Source: Nocardia wallacei
GTDB lineage: Bacteria; Actinomycetota; Actinomycetes; Mycobacteriales; Mycobacteriaceae
NCBI RefSeq assembly: GCF_029868745.1
Contig: NZ_JARWOP010000174.1
Span: 1-64,000, forward strand
Reading direction: 5' to 3'
DNA: 64,000 nt
Part shown: positions 33,885 to 41,305 of the stretch, in pieces
How positions within the stretch are numbered: the first letter of the stretch is position 1
Layout: each line of letters opens with the position of its first letter
The notes under the pieces: generated by a model
The model's input: the letters and a program-made list of their open reading frames with translations, nothing else
Database searches by the model: none
Told to the model about the DNA's origin: nothing
Position numbers and translations under genes: made by a program

Positions 33885-34846
33885 GCCACCGCCTCCCCTG
33901 CTCCGATCAGCAGGCGGAACAGCACCGCCATCCGCATATGCACTCCGTTGGTAACCTGTTGCAGCACAGCGGCTTTCGGTGAGTCCGCCACCGATGCCGC
34001 GATTTCCATGCCGCGCAGCATCGGTCCCGGGTGCAACACCACCGCATGGTCGTCGAGCAGTGCCATCCGCCGCTCGTTCAGTCCGTAGTTGATCGAGTAC
34101 TCGCGTGCCGAGGGGAAGAATCCGCCGTTCATCCGTTCCGCCTGCACGCGAAGCATCATCACCGCGTCCGCGCCGGGCAGTTCGGCGTCCAGCGCATGCG
34201 AGACCCGTACCGGCCACCCGTCCACGCCGACGGGTAGCAGCGTGCGCGGCGCAACCAGCACCACGTCGGCACCGAGGATGCTCAGCAGGAACGCGTTCGA
34301 ACGCGCGACCCGGCTGTGCAGGATGTCGCCCACGATCACGACACGCTTACCCTCCAGGGTACCGAGCCGCTGCCGCAGGGTCAGCGCATCCAGCAACGCC
34401 TGTGTGGGATGTTCGTGCATGCCGTCCCCGGCGTTGACCACCGCGGGCCCGGGACCGGCGAAACCGCCTGCGCCCGCGTTCATCTCACCGAACCAGCGGG
34501 CGATCTGATGGGCCGCGCCGGAGGCCGGGTGCCGCACGATCAGCGCGTCGGCGCCCGCGGCGTGCAGGGTGAGCGCGGTGTCGCGCAGCGATTCGCCCTT
34601 GGACACCGACGAACTCGACGCGCTCACGTTGATCACGTCGGCGCTCATCCACTTCCCCGCCACCTCGAACGACACCCGGGTGCGGGTGGAGTTCTCGAAG
34701 AAGACCGTCATCACGGTGCGCCCGCGCAGCGTCGGCAGCTTGCGCACCTCGCGGCCGAGCAGCGCCTGCTCGAAACGCTGGGCGTCGTCCAGCAGTTCGG
34801 TGGCCGCGGCCCGGTCCAGGTCGGTGACCGACAGCAGATGCCTCAC
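33881..34846 (-). CDS. pyrB: aspartate carbamoyltransferase catalytic subunit
   Basis: A 321-residue enzyme joining carbamoyl phosphate and aspartate. The phosphate-binding motif is [25 protein letters not shown] and [13 protein letters not shown] are carbamoyltransferase signatures. GTG start overlapping the pyrR stop by four bases. No regulatory-subunit gene (pyrI) is present, as usual in actinobacteria. Confidence 0.96.
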   Translation of the reverse strand: MRHLLSVTDLDRAAATELLDDAQRFEQALLGREVRKLPTLRGRTVMTVFFENSTRTRVSFEVAGKWMSADVINVSASSSSVSKGESLRDTALTLHAAGADALIVRHPASGAAHQIARWFGEMNAGAGGFAGPGPAVVNAGDGMHEHPTQALLDALTLRQRLGTLEGKRVVIVGDILHSRVARSNAFLLSILGADVVLVAPRTLLPVGVDGWPVRVSHALDAELPGADAVMMLRVQAERMNGGFFPSAREYSINYGLNERRMALLDDHAVVLHPGPMLRGMEIAASVADSPKAAVLQQVTNGVHMRMAVLFRLLIGAGEAVA

Positions 34847-35478
34847 TGCCCCGCCCCCTGATGCAGGTACACGCCGTCGTGGCCGTCGTGTTCGGTCAAC
34901 AGCACGGAGATGTCCTCACTGCGGGAGGTGGGCACGTTCTTCCCGACGTAGTCGGCACGGATGGGCAGTTCGCGATGGCCGCGGTCGATCAGCACCGCCA
35001 GCTGCACCGCGCGCGGGCGGCCGAGATCGCGCAGGCCGTCGAGGGCCGATCGCACGCTGCGGCCGGAGAACAGGACGTCGTCGACGAGCACCACCAGCGT
35101 GTCCTCGATGCCGCCCTCGGGCACCGAGGTGCGCTCCAGTGGCCGGTGCGGCCGGTTGCGCAGGTCGTCGCGATAAAGGGTGATGTCCAGCGAACCCAGC
35201 GCCGGGCGCACGCCGGAGAATTCCTCGATCCGGTCGGTGAGCCGCGCGGCGAGAGTGGTTCCGCGAGTGGGGATTCCGATCAGCACCACCCGTGGCACAT
35301 CGGGGTCCGCGGAGTCGAGGGCGGTCTTCTCGATGATCTGGTGGGCCATGCGCGCGATGGTCCGGCCCACATCCCGCGCCGACAGCAGCTCGCGCCCGGC
35401 GCGAACCCATTCGGGATCGTGCCGCTGCGAATACTCGGCAGCGTTCGACCTGGCCGCGCTGTCTTCGGGCACAGGCAT
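34843..35478 (-). CDS. pyrR: bifunctional pyr operon regulator / uracil phosphoribosyltransferase
   Basis: A 211-residue member of the type I PRTase family. The PRPP loop is [20 protein letters not shown]. The N-terminal 20 residues, before the conserved [20 protein letters not shown], are longer than in M. tuberculosis. PyrR binds UMP/UTP and the pyr mRNA and also has weak uracil phosphoribosyltransferase activity. ATG at 35478 after AAGGAGG is clear; the ORF reading from 35664 is an artefact. First gene of pyrR-pyrB-pyrC-membrane protein-carA-carB. The protein likely represses its own operon through the RNA element just upstream. Confidence 0.95.
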   Translation of the reverse strand: MPVPEDSAARSNAAEYSQRHDPEWVRAGRELLSARDVGRTIARMAHQIIEKTALDSADPDVPRVVLIGIPTRGTTLAARLTDRIEEFSGVRPALGSLDITLYRDDLRNRPHRPLERTSVPEGGIEDTLVVLVDDVLFSGRSVRSALDGLRDLGRPRAVQLAVLIDRGHRELPIRADYVGKNVPTSRSEDISVLLTEHDGHDGVYLHQGAGQ

Positions 35479-35483
35479 GCCGA

Positions 35484-35506
35484 CCTCCTTCCCCGCCTCG
35501 CAGGAC
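35484..35506 (-). promoter_or_regulatory. PyrR-binding RNA loop overlapping the pyrR leader
   Basis: The leader contains TCC-TGCGA-GGC (mRNA sense, 35505 down to 35495), an exact match to the PyrR-binding consensus UCC-NGNGA-GGY, with CCG...CGG extending the stem. The ribosome-binding site AAGGAGG of pyrR follows five bases later. GACC upstream can pair with GGTC overlapping that site. A -10-like TAGGCT at 35537-35542 gives a leader of about 52 nt, too short for attenuation with a terminator, so translational repression is indicated, as reported for mycobacteria. Confidence 0.75.
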
Positions 35507-35721
35507 GGTCCGTTAAAGGATGTCTTTCGAGCAGTGAGCCTAGCAGCGCACCCGCAAACGCCGGTCATCGGGGGTGCCGCTGTGAGCGCCACCACCTGCG
35601 CAGATGCCCGCGCATGGCGGTTCGCTCCACGCGCGGGAGTGGCGGCGGCGCGTCCGGCGAACACGGGGACAATCGTTCATACGGTGTATATCGGAACTGG
35701 AACCTGTGTCATGCTCGTGAG

Positions 35722-36597
35722 GTGAGCAACGATGCCGACTTCACCGAACCGCGCCGCCTCACCTTCCGCGGTGAGGGCGGAATCCGGCTGGCGGGCGACA
35801 GCTGGGGCCCGGACGACGGCCCCCTCGCGGTGTTCCTGCACGGCGGCGGGCAGACCCGCCACTCCTGGAAGGACTCCGGCGCGGCGCTGGCGAAGGTCGG
35901 GCTGCGCGCGGTGCTGCTGGACGCGCGCGGGCACGGCGAGAGCGACTGGGCGCCCGACGGCGACTACTCCCGCGAGGCCATGACGGCCGACCTGCTCGGC
36001 ATCCTCGCCGAACTCGGCCGGCCCGCGATTCTGGTGGGCGCCAGCATGGGCGGGCTGACCAGCCTGCTGGCCACCGCCCGGCCGGGCAGCGAACGGATCG
36101 CCGGGCTGGTCCTGGTGGACGTGGTGCCGCGCCCGGAACACAAAGGGGTGGAACGGGTTCTGAAGTTCCTGAGCGGACACCCCGAGGGCTTCGCGACCCT
36201 CGACGAGGCGGCCGACGCCGTGGCCGAGTACCTGCCGCACCGCACCCGCCCGCGCACCACCGACGGCCTGCGCCGCAATCTCCGGCAGCGCGCGGACGGC
36301 CGCTGGTACTGGCACTGGGATCCGGCGATGATGTCCGGCCGCGGCGAGGACATCGAACTGCACACCTCGGTGCTCGAGGACGCGGCCCGGCAGCTGACGA
36401 TGCCCGTGCTGCTGGTGCGCGGACGGCTCTCGGATGTGGTCAGCGAGCAAGGAGTGGCCGAGTTCCGGCGCCTGGTCCCGCATCTCGAGTACGTCGAGAT
36501 CCGCGGCGCCGCCCATACCGCCGCCAGCGACGTGAACGATCAATTCACCGACGCCGTCGTCGATTTCGTGCGTGCCCACCAGCCCGGCGGCACCTGA
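35722..36597 (+). CDS. alpha/beta hydrolase
   Basis: A 291-residue cytoplasmic hydrolase of the alpha/beta fold. The oxyanion stretch is FLHGGGQTRHSWKDSGAALA, the nucleophile elbow is LVGASMGGLTS (Ser), and the catalytic His is in IRGAAHTAASDVNDQFTDAV; the acid is likely the Asp of RGRLSDVVS. It resembles the epoxide-hydrolase/haloperoxidase group. GTG 35722 is in frame and starts the domain; the longer frame to 34861 is the antisense of pyrR. It is divergent from the pyr operon; the promoters must share about 190 bases. Confidence 0.82.
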   Translation: MSNDADFTEPRRLTFRGEGGIRLAGDSWGPDDGPLAVFLHGGGQTRHSWKDSGAALAKVGLRAVLLDARGHGESDWAPDGDYSREAMTADLLGILAELGRPAILVGASMGGLTSLLATARPGSERIAGLVLVDVVPRPEHKGVERVLKFLSGHPEGFATLDEAADAVAEYLPHRTRPRTTDGLRRNLRQRADGRWYWHWDPAMMSGRGEDIELHTSVLEDAARQLTMPVLLVRGRLSDVVSEQGVAEFRRLVPHLEYVEIRGAAHTAASDVNDQFTDAVVDFVRAHQPGGT

Positions 36598-36628
36598 CCG
36601 CGGCGAATTCGGCTGCGCCGCACCGTGA

Positions 36629-37840
36629 TTACTGCCGATAGGTGGCGAGGAAGCGGCCGATGCGCTCGATGATCGCCTCGAGTTCGTCGGCGTGCGGGAG
36701 CGTCACGATCCGGAAGTGGTCCGGGCGCGCCCAGCTGAATCCGGTGCCCTGCACGATGTGCAGCTTCTCCTGCAGCAGCAGGTCCAGCACGAAACGCTCG
36801 TCGTCGTGGATCGGATACATGTCGAGGTCGATGCGGGGGAAGGCGTAGAGCGCGCCCTTGGGCCGCACGCACGACACACCGGGAATGCTGTTGAGCGCCT
36901 CCCACGCGCGGTCGCGCTGCTCGCGCAGCCGGCCGCCGGGCAGAGTCAGGTCGTAGATGCTCTGATGGCCGCCCAGCGCCGCCTGAATCGCCTGTTGCGC
37001 AGGCACATTCGCGCACAGCCGGAGACCGGCGAGCATGGTCAGTCCCTCCAGATAGCTCTGCGCGTGCTGGGTCGGGCCCGAGACCACCAGCCAGCCGGAG
37101 CGAAATCCCGCGCAGCGGTAGGTCTTCGACAGGCCGGAGAACGTCAGGCACAGCAGGTCGGGCGCGAGCGCGGCGGTGGATACGTGCTCGAGGTCGTCGT
37201 ACAGGACCTTGTCGTAGATCTCGTCGGAGAACACCACCAGGTGATGGCGGCGGGCGACCTCGAGCACCTGCCGCAGCACCTCGGGCGGGTACACCGCGCC
37301 GGTGGGATTGTTCGGGTTGATGACGACGATCGCGCGGGTGCGGTCGGTGATCTTCGCCTCGATGTCGGCGATGTCCGGGTACCAGTCCGCGGACTCGTCG
37401 CACACGTAGTGCACGGGGCGACCGCCGTTGAGAGTCGTCGCGGCGGTCCACAGCGGGAAATCCGGTGCGGGAACGAGGACTTCGTCTCCGGTCTCGAGGA
37501 GCGCCGTCATGGCCATCATGATCAGCTCGGAGACGCCGTTGCCGAGGAACACCTCCTCGACATCGACATCGGCCACGCCGAGGGTCTGGTAGTACTGCAC
37601 CACCGCGCGCCGCGCCGACAGCAGACCCTTGGACGTGCAGTAGCCGCTGGACGCCGGCAGGTTGCGGACGATGTCCTGCAGGATCTCCGCGGGCGCCTCG
37701 AAACCGAACAGCAACGGGTTGCCGGTATTGAGCTTCACCACGTGGTGCCCCTCGGCCTCCAGCCGCGCCGCCTGCTCGGCCACCGGTCCGCGGATTTCGT
37801 ACGAGACCCCCGACAGCTTGCTCGACTGCTTGACCTGCAT
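36629..37840 (-). CDS. pyridoxal-phosphate aminotransferase, AlaA type
   Basis: A 403-residue class I aminotransferase of the AlaA (YfbQ)/AspC-like branch, which makes alanine from pyruvate with glutamate. The PLP lysine is in LTFSGLSKTYRCAGFRSGWL; further markers are NPLLFGFEAPAEIL, INPNNPTGAVYP and FSDEIYDKVLYDD. The ATG at 37840 is taken as start: GAAGGG stands six bases upstream, whereas the ATG at 37846 adjoins it. Two operators of the HxlR regulator lie just upstream, so this gene is probably controlled by its divergent neighbour (inference). Confidence 0.85.
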   Translation of the reverse strand: MQVKQSSKLSGVSYEIRGPVAEQAARLEAEGHHVVKLNTGNPLLFGFEAPAEILQDIVRNLPASSGYCTSKGLLSARRAVVQYYQTLGVADVDVEEVFLGNGVSELIMMAMTALLETGDEVLVPAPDFPLWTAATTLNGGRPVHYVCDESADWYPDIADIEAKITDRTRAIVVINPNNPTGAVYPPEVLRQVLEVARRHHLVVFSDEIYDKVLYDDLEHVSTAALAPDLLCLTFSGLSKTYRCAGFRSGWLVVSGPTQHAQSYLEGLTMLAGLRLCANVPAQQAIQAALGGHQSIYDLTLPGGRLREQRDRAWEALNSIPGVSCVRPKGALYAFPRIDLDMYPIHDDERFVLDLLLQEKLHIVQGTGFSWARPDHFRIVTLPHADELEAIIERIGRFLATYRQ

Positions 37841-37875
37841 GAACATCCCTTCTCGCAACGACTTCCGCACACTCT

Positions 37876-37912
37876 ACTTGGAATCTCCAAGTATGCACTT
37901 GGTTTTTCCAAG
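37876..37912. promoter_or_regulatory. twin operators between alaA-type gene and hxlR
   Basis: ACTTGGAATCTCCAAGT (37876-37892) is a perfect palindrome with a 3-base centre, and CTTGG-TTTTT-CCAAG (37898-37912) shares the arms. Their centres are 21 bp apart. They sit between divergent genes, 20-60 bases from each start, the usual place for a regulator's own operators. Confidence 0.8.
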
Positions 37913-37932
37913 CAGATGGCTAGAGTGGGATC

Positions 37933-38517
37933 GTGCCACGCCGAAGCTACGACCACTACTGCGCCGCGAGCCGAGCCCTGGATGTGGTGGGCGATCGCTG
38001 GAGCCTGCTGGTGGTCCGGGAACTGTGCCCGGGTCCGCGCCGCTACAGCGACCTGTTCGCCGATCTGCCCGGGATCAGCACCGATGTCCTCGCCGCCCGG
38101 CTCAAGGACCTCGAACGCGACGGCATTCTGACCCGCCAGCGCGTCGGACCGCGCGCGACGACCGCGGTCTACGAACTGACGCCCGCCGGTGCGGCGCTGC
38201 GGCCGGTGCTGGAGGCGCTGTCGGACTGGGGCACCGGGCTGCTCGGCGCACGCCGTCCCACCGACGCCGTGCGCGCGCACTGGTTCGCGCTGCCGATCGG
38301 CCGTGCCGTCGCCCAGCGCCTCACCGCCGGTACCGTCACCGTGCACATCGGCGAGACCGTGTTCCATCTCGTCGTCGACGACACCGGGATCACGCACCGC
38401 GACGGACCGGCCGCCGCACCCGATCTGGAATTGCGCCTGGACCTGGCGACCGCCACCGCCGTCGCCACGGGGTCGCGGTCGCTGGCGGAGGCGGCGCCGG
38501 AGGTCTCGTGGCCGTGA
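37933..38517 (+). CDS. HxlR-family regulator with SCP2-like C-terminal domain
   Basis: A 194-residue transcription factor. Residues 1-100 form the HxlR winged helix: RALDVVGDRWSLLVVRELCP, GPRRYSDLFADLPGISTDVL and AARLKDLERDGILTRQRVG. Residues about 110-194 (TVTVHIGETVFHLVVDDTGI, LELRLDLATATAVATGSRSL) resemble the SCP2-like domain fused to HxlR in actinobacteria, which might bind a hydrophobic ligand. GTG start with TAGAGT -10 at 37921-37926, so the mRNA is probably leaderless. Divergent to the aminotransferase, with the twin operators in between. Confidence 0.88.
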   Translation: MPRRSYDHYCAASRALDVVGDRWSLLVVRELCPGPRRYSDLFADLPGISTDVLAARLKDLERDGILTRQRVGPRATTAVYELTPAGAALRPVLEALSDWGTGLLGARRPTDAVRAHWFALPIGRAVAQRLTAGTVTVHIGETVFHLVVDDTGITHRDGPAAAPDLELRLDLATATAVATGSRSLAEAAPEVSWP

Positions 38518-38544
38518 GTCACCGCGCGGGCGGCGCGATCGGGA

Positions 38545-39222
38545 TCAGTCGCCGATCGCGTCGGTGCGCGTGTCCGGCCAGCTCACCGGCGAGGGACCGA
38601 ACATGTTGTGCGCGTTGGTGATCACGCTGCGGGCCAGCGCGCGATTGCCGGTCGCGCCGATCACCGCGCCGAGTCCGACGGGCAGCGTCTTGCCGAACAG
38701 AAGCACACCGCGCTTGGCGATGAACTGCACGATGAAGCGCCGCGCCAGGGAGTTGTCGATGGAACGCACCACCGGCAGCTTGTCGGCGACCGCGCTCGCC
38801 CAGTCCTTGGCCGACTCACCGGCGCGCTTGCCCAGCAGTTCCGCGCCGCTCTCCCCGACGACGACTCCCACGACCAGCGCGCGCCGCTGCCGCGGCGACA
38901 TCGACTCGAGGCCGTACAGCGCGCCCGTCGACAACGCGTAGAACGCCGAGGCCTCCAGGAAGAACGCCGATTCGACACCGCTGACCGCCAAGCCGATCAG
39001 CGTGCCGACGCCGGGGACCACGGCGCTGAGGCCCGCCGCCGTGCCGCTGGCCGTCACCAGCAGCAGGTAGCGCGACTCGAGGCCGCGCGCCAGATCTTCG
39101 GGCGAACGGCTCGGGTCACGGCGGCGCAGCCGTTCCACGTACCGCGTCGCCAGTGGCGCCTGCACTCCGGTACCACCGCGGAGCACCAGTTCGACCGATT
39201 TCTGTAACGCGCGCTCGAACAT
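38545..39222 (-). CDS. EcsC-like family protein
   Basis: A 225-residue protein with alternating helical segments: VELVLRGGTGVQAPLATRYV, a moderately hydrophobic Gly-rich middle (LLLVTASGTAAGLSAVVPGV, GTLIGLAVSGVESAFFLEAS) and GVLLFGKTLPVGLGAVIGAT. The pattern resembles EcsC proteins, which accompany ABC transporters in firmicutes but are stand-alone in actinobacteria. Likely membrane-associated. ATG 39222 preceded by GAGAGGGG; an upstream extension to 39291 is possible. Function unknown. Confidence 0.55.
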   Translation of the reverse strand: MFERALQKSVELVLRGGTGVQAPLATRYVERLRRRDPSRSPEDLARGLESRYLLLVTASGTAAGLSAVVPGVGTLIGLAVSGVESAFFLEASAFYALSTGALYGLESMSPRQRRALVVGVVVGESGAELLGKRAGESAKDWASAVADKLPVVRSIDNSLARRFIVQFIAKRGVLLFGKTLPVGLGAVIGATGNRALARSVITNAHNMFGPSPVSWPDTRTDAIGD

Positions 39223-39354
39223 CCGGGAAACCCCTCTCGTCGGCTGGCCCGAGGATACGAGGAAGGGATACCCCGTATCGTGCACCGACACGGGTTCGCG
39301 GCACTCGGGGCCGGTTCGGGTACCGATGGCCCAGCTGCGGCAGGAGCCCCCGGG

Positions 39355-40089
39355 CTACCGGGGTGCCTCGGACTTAGGCTCGGCGGCAAGGTGTTTCGTG
39401 ACGCTCGAGATGGCGGTGAGCACCGGTGGGCAGGAATCCAGCGCGGGAACGAAGGCGTCGAATCCGTGTTCCCCGTCGGGCACGTCGATCACCTCGACAG
39501 CCGCACCGGCCGCGGCGGCGCGGGCCTGGAAGCGGTCCACGGTGGCCTGGAATTCGGGTCGTTCCCGGCCGACGCGGGTGAGCACGATCGGACGACCGGG
39601 ACGCACCAGGTCGCACGGCGCGGGGGTGTTCGACCCCGGATTCTGGTCTGCCAGCACGGGATACGTCAGCGCCACGCAGCGCAGCCACGGCGGCGATTCG
39701 GCCAGCCAGCCGCCGGTGAGCATGCCGCCGCCGGAGAAGGCCCAGATCGCCAGCCGGTCCCGGTCGGAGGCGGGCGCCTCGCGGATTCGATGCACCACGC
39801 CCTCGAGCCAGTGGGCGGTGGCCGTGAAGTCGGCGTTCGGCGGCCAGACCGTGCCCGGCGGCCACCCGTCGAGACCCTGATACCGCACGCCCACGACCGC
39901 CGCCGCCACTCCCGATCCGGCCATCAGGGTGGCATACCCGGCGAACAGCGGCGATTCCCGCGGCTGCATCCCGGCCGGCGCGGGCCCGTGCACGAGCACC
40001 ACCGTCGGCAACGGTCCTGTCGCGGTCCCCGGTCGATAGAGATCGAACTCATCCTGCCGCCGCACCTCGACGGCCGCTGCTTCTGCCAT
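39355..40089 (-). CDS. dienelactone hydrolase-like alpha/beta hydrolase
   Basis: A 244-residue alpha/beta hydrolase. The oxyanion region is TVVLVHGPAPAGMQ, the nucleophile elbow LAIWAFSGGGMLTGGWLAE (G-x-S-x-G as F-S-G-G), and the His lies in VPDGEHGFDAFVPALDS (DLH signature D-x-x-H-G-F). Aspartate likely in VLTRVGRERPEFQA region. It would hydrolyse esters or lactones. ATG at 40089; the longer frame is not supported. Confidence 0.78.
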   Translation of the reverse strand: MAEAAAVEVRRQDEFDLYRPGTATGPLPTVVLVHGPAPAGMQPRESPLFAGYATLMAGSGVAAAVVGVRYQGLDGWPPGTVWPPNADFTATAHWLEGVVHRIREAPASDRDRLAIWAFSGGGMLTGGWLAESPPWLRCVALTYPVLADQNPGSNTPAPCDLVRPGRPIVLTRVGRERPEFQATVDRFQARAAAAGAAVEVIDVPDGEHGFDAFVPALDSCPPVLTAISSVTKHLAAEPKSEAPR

Positions 40090-40443
40090 GCCCTCAGTCT
40101 GCCTCGAGCCCCCTGGCCTCGAACCCCCGATGCCACAAGCAGTTTCGGCGTCCGAGTCGTCAGCAGCCGCGAACGTCGTGCGCCTACGGGCTGCCGCACC
40201 CGCACCGCTGCCCCCGCCCGCCGTCCGGCGGTGCTGGCCGACCAACCGGTGGCTCCGCCGGTCGGGCGGCACGGCCGGTCGCTCGGCACCGCCAGTCGGT
40301 GAGCGCCACCAGTTGGTCGCACTGGCGGTCGGCCAGCACCGCCGGTCGTGCAGCGCGGCCGGTCGTGCAGCGCGGCCGGTCGGGAACCGCAATGCGTCGG
40401 TACTCCGCTTTGGGAGCGGACGGTGGTGGGGGGCCGGTCGCGC
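40090..40443. repeat. gap with degenerate 17-bp tandem repeat
   Basis: About 350 bases without a gene. The heptamer CCGGTCG or a one- or two-base variant occurs at 40258, 40275, 40292, 40313, 40325, 40342, 40359 and 40376: mostly every 17 bases, with two perfect adjacent copies of GGTCGTGCAGCGCGGCC at the right. It looks like a slippage-prone minisatellite or a cluster of binding sites. Confidence 0.6.
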
Positions 40444-41223
40444 CTAGGTCATTGGCGGGGAGGCGAATTTGTCGGCGACTTCGCGGGCGCGGCGGGCGGA
40501 TTCGCGGGCGTGGTCGGCGATGTGGGTGGCCTCGGCGGCGTCTTCGGGGTAGCGGGCGGCGATGTCGTCGTACAGGCGGGCTGTCTCGTCCTCGGCGGTG
40601 GCGAGTTTGCGGGCCGCCGCGGCCAGGTCTTGCCGCAAGGCGTGCGGCCACTCCGGCGGTGTGCCGGTGGTGTGCGGGGTGGTCATATGGTCCATGCGGC
40701 GGCGGCTGTCGTCGACGGCACGCTCGATTTCGTTCTGTTCCCGTACTTCCCGGGCCGCGACGCGGTTCAGCGACACTTCGCCCCGGTCCAGGCGGGCGGC
40801 GCTGGTGGCCAGCTGGGCGCGAGCGCGGTCGATCAGCTCACGGCTCCGCGTGTCCGGGGGTTCCGCGGACCAGCCGACATTGTGGGCGCGCTCGTCCAGG
40901 GACTGCTGCCGGGCGTCCAACCGCTGTTCGCGCGCGTCGGCGGCGTCCTCGCGCAGGTTCGCGGTCTCCTCGCGGGCGTCCGCCGCGAACTCGCGCCGGT
41001 CGGCCAGCTCGTCGCGACGGTCGGCGTCGGCCTGCCGGCAGTCCGCTGTCTCCTCGCGGGCCGCCGCCTCGGCCTCACGCTCGCCCACCGCGGCCTCGCG
41101 CTCGGCGAGCGCGTGTTCCCAGCCTTCGAACCGCCGCGCGGGCCGGGAGGTGTTCTCGGCGGGCGAGTCGCTCTGGCTCGGCTCGGCCGATCCCGAGGGA
41201 GGCCGGTGCTGTTCAGCTGCCAC
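40444..41223 (-). CDS. Arg/Glu/Ala-rich coiled-coil protein
   Basis: A 259-residue soluble protein. After an unstructured head (about 1-30), residues about 35-115 are an uninterrupted charged helix with seven-residue periodicity, based on A-x-x-R-E-E/D (REETADCRQADADRRDELAD, RREFAADAREETANLRED, AADAREQRLDARQQSLDERA). Two further helical sections follow (AREVREQNEIERAVDDSRRR and the C-terminal HIADHARESARRAREVADKF). No catalytic motif. Such proteins may act as structural or partner-binding scaffolds. It is downstream of ligase on the same strand by 80 bases. Not assigned to a family with confidence. Confidence 0.65.
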   Translation of the reverse strand: MAAEQHRPPSGSAEPSQSDSPAENTSRPARRFEGWEHALAEREAAVGEREAEAAAREETADCRQADADRRDELADRREFAADAREETANLREDAADAREQRLDARQQSLDERAHNVGWSAEPPDTRSRELIDRARAQLATSAARLDRGEVSLNRVAAREVREQNEIERAVDDSRRRMDHMTTPHTTGTPPEWPHALRQDLAAAARKLATAEDETARLYDDIAARYPEDAAEATHIADHARESARRAREVADKFASPPMT

Positions 41224-41305
41224 ACCTCAATCGTCCTCCCTCGCACGGCCGGGCGCATCGAACAACCAGCTGCCGACCGGTCGGTTGGTACCGGCAGGCC
41301 CCGGG

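Noticed and set aside
31012-34088. Plus-strand frames over carA, pyrC and pyrB
   Set aside because: Shadow of the pyr operon; no start with a ribosome-binding site and no motif.
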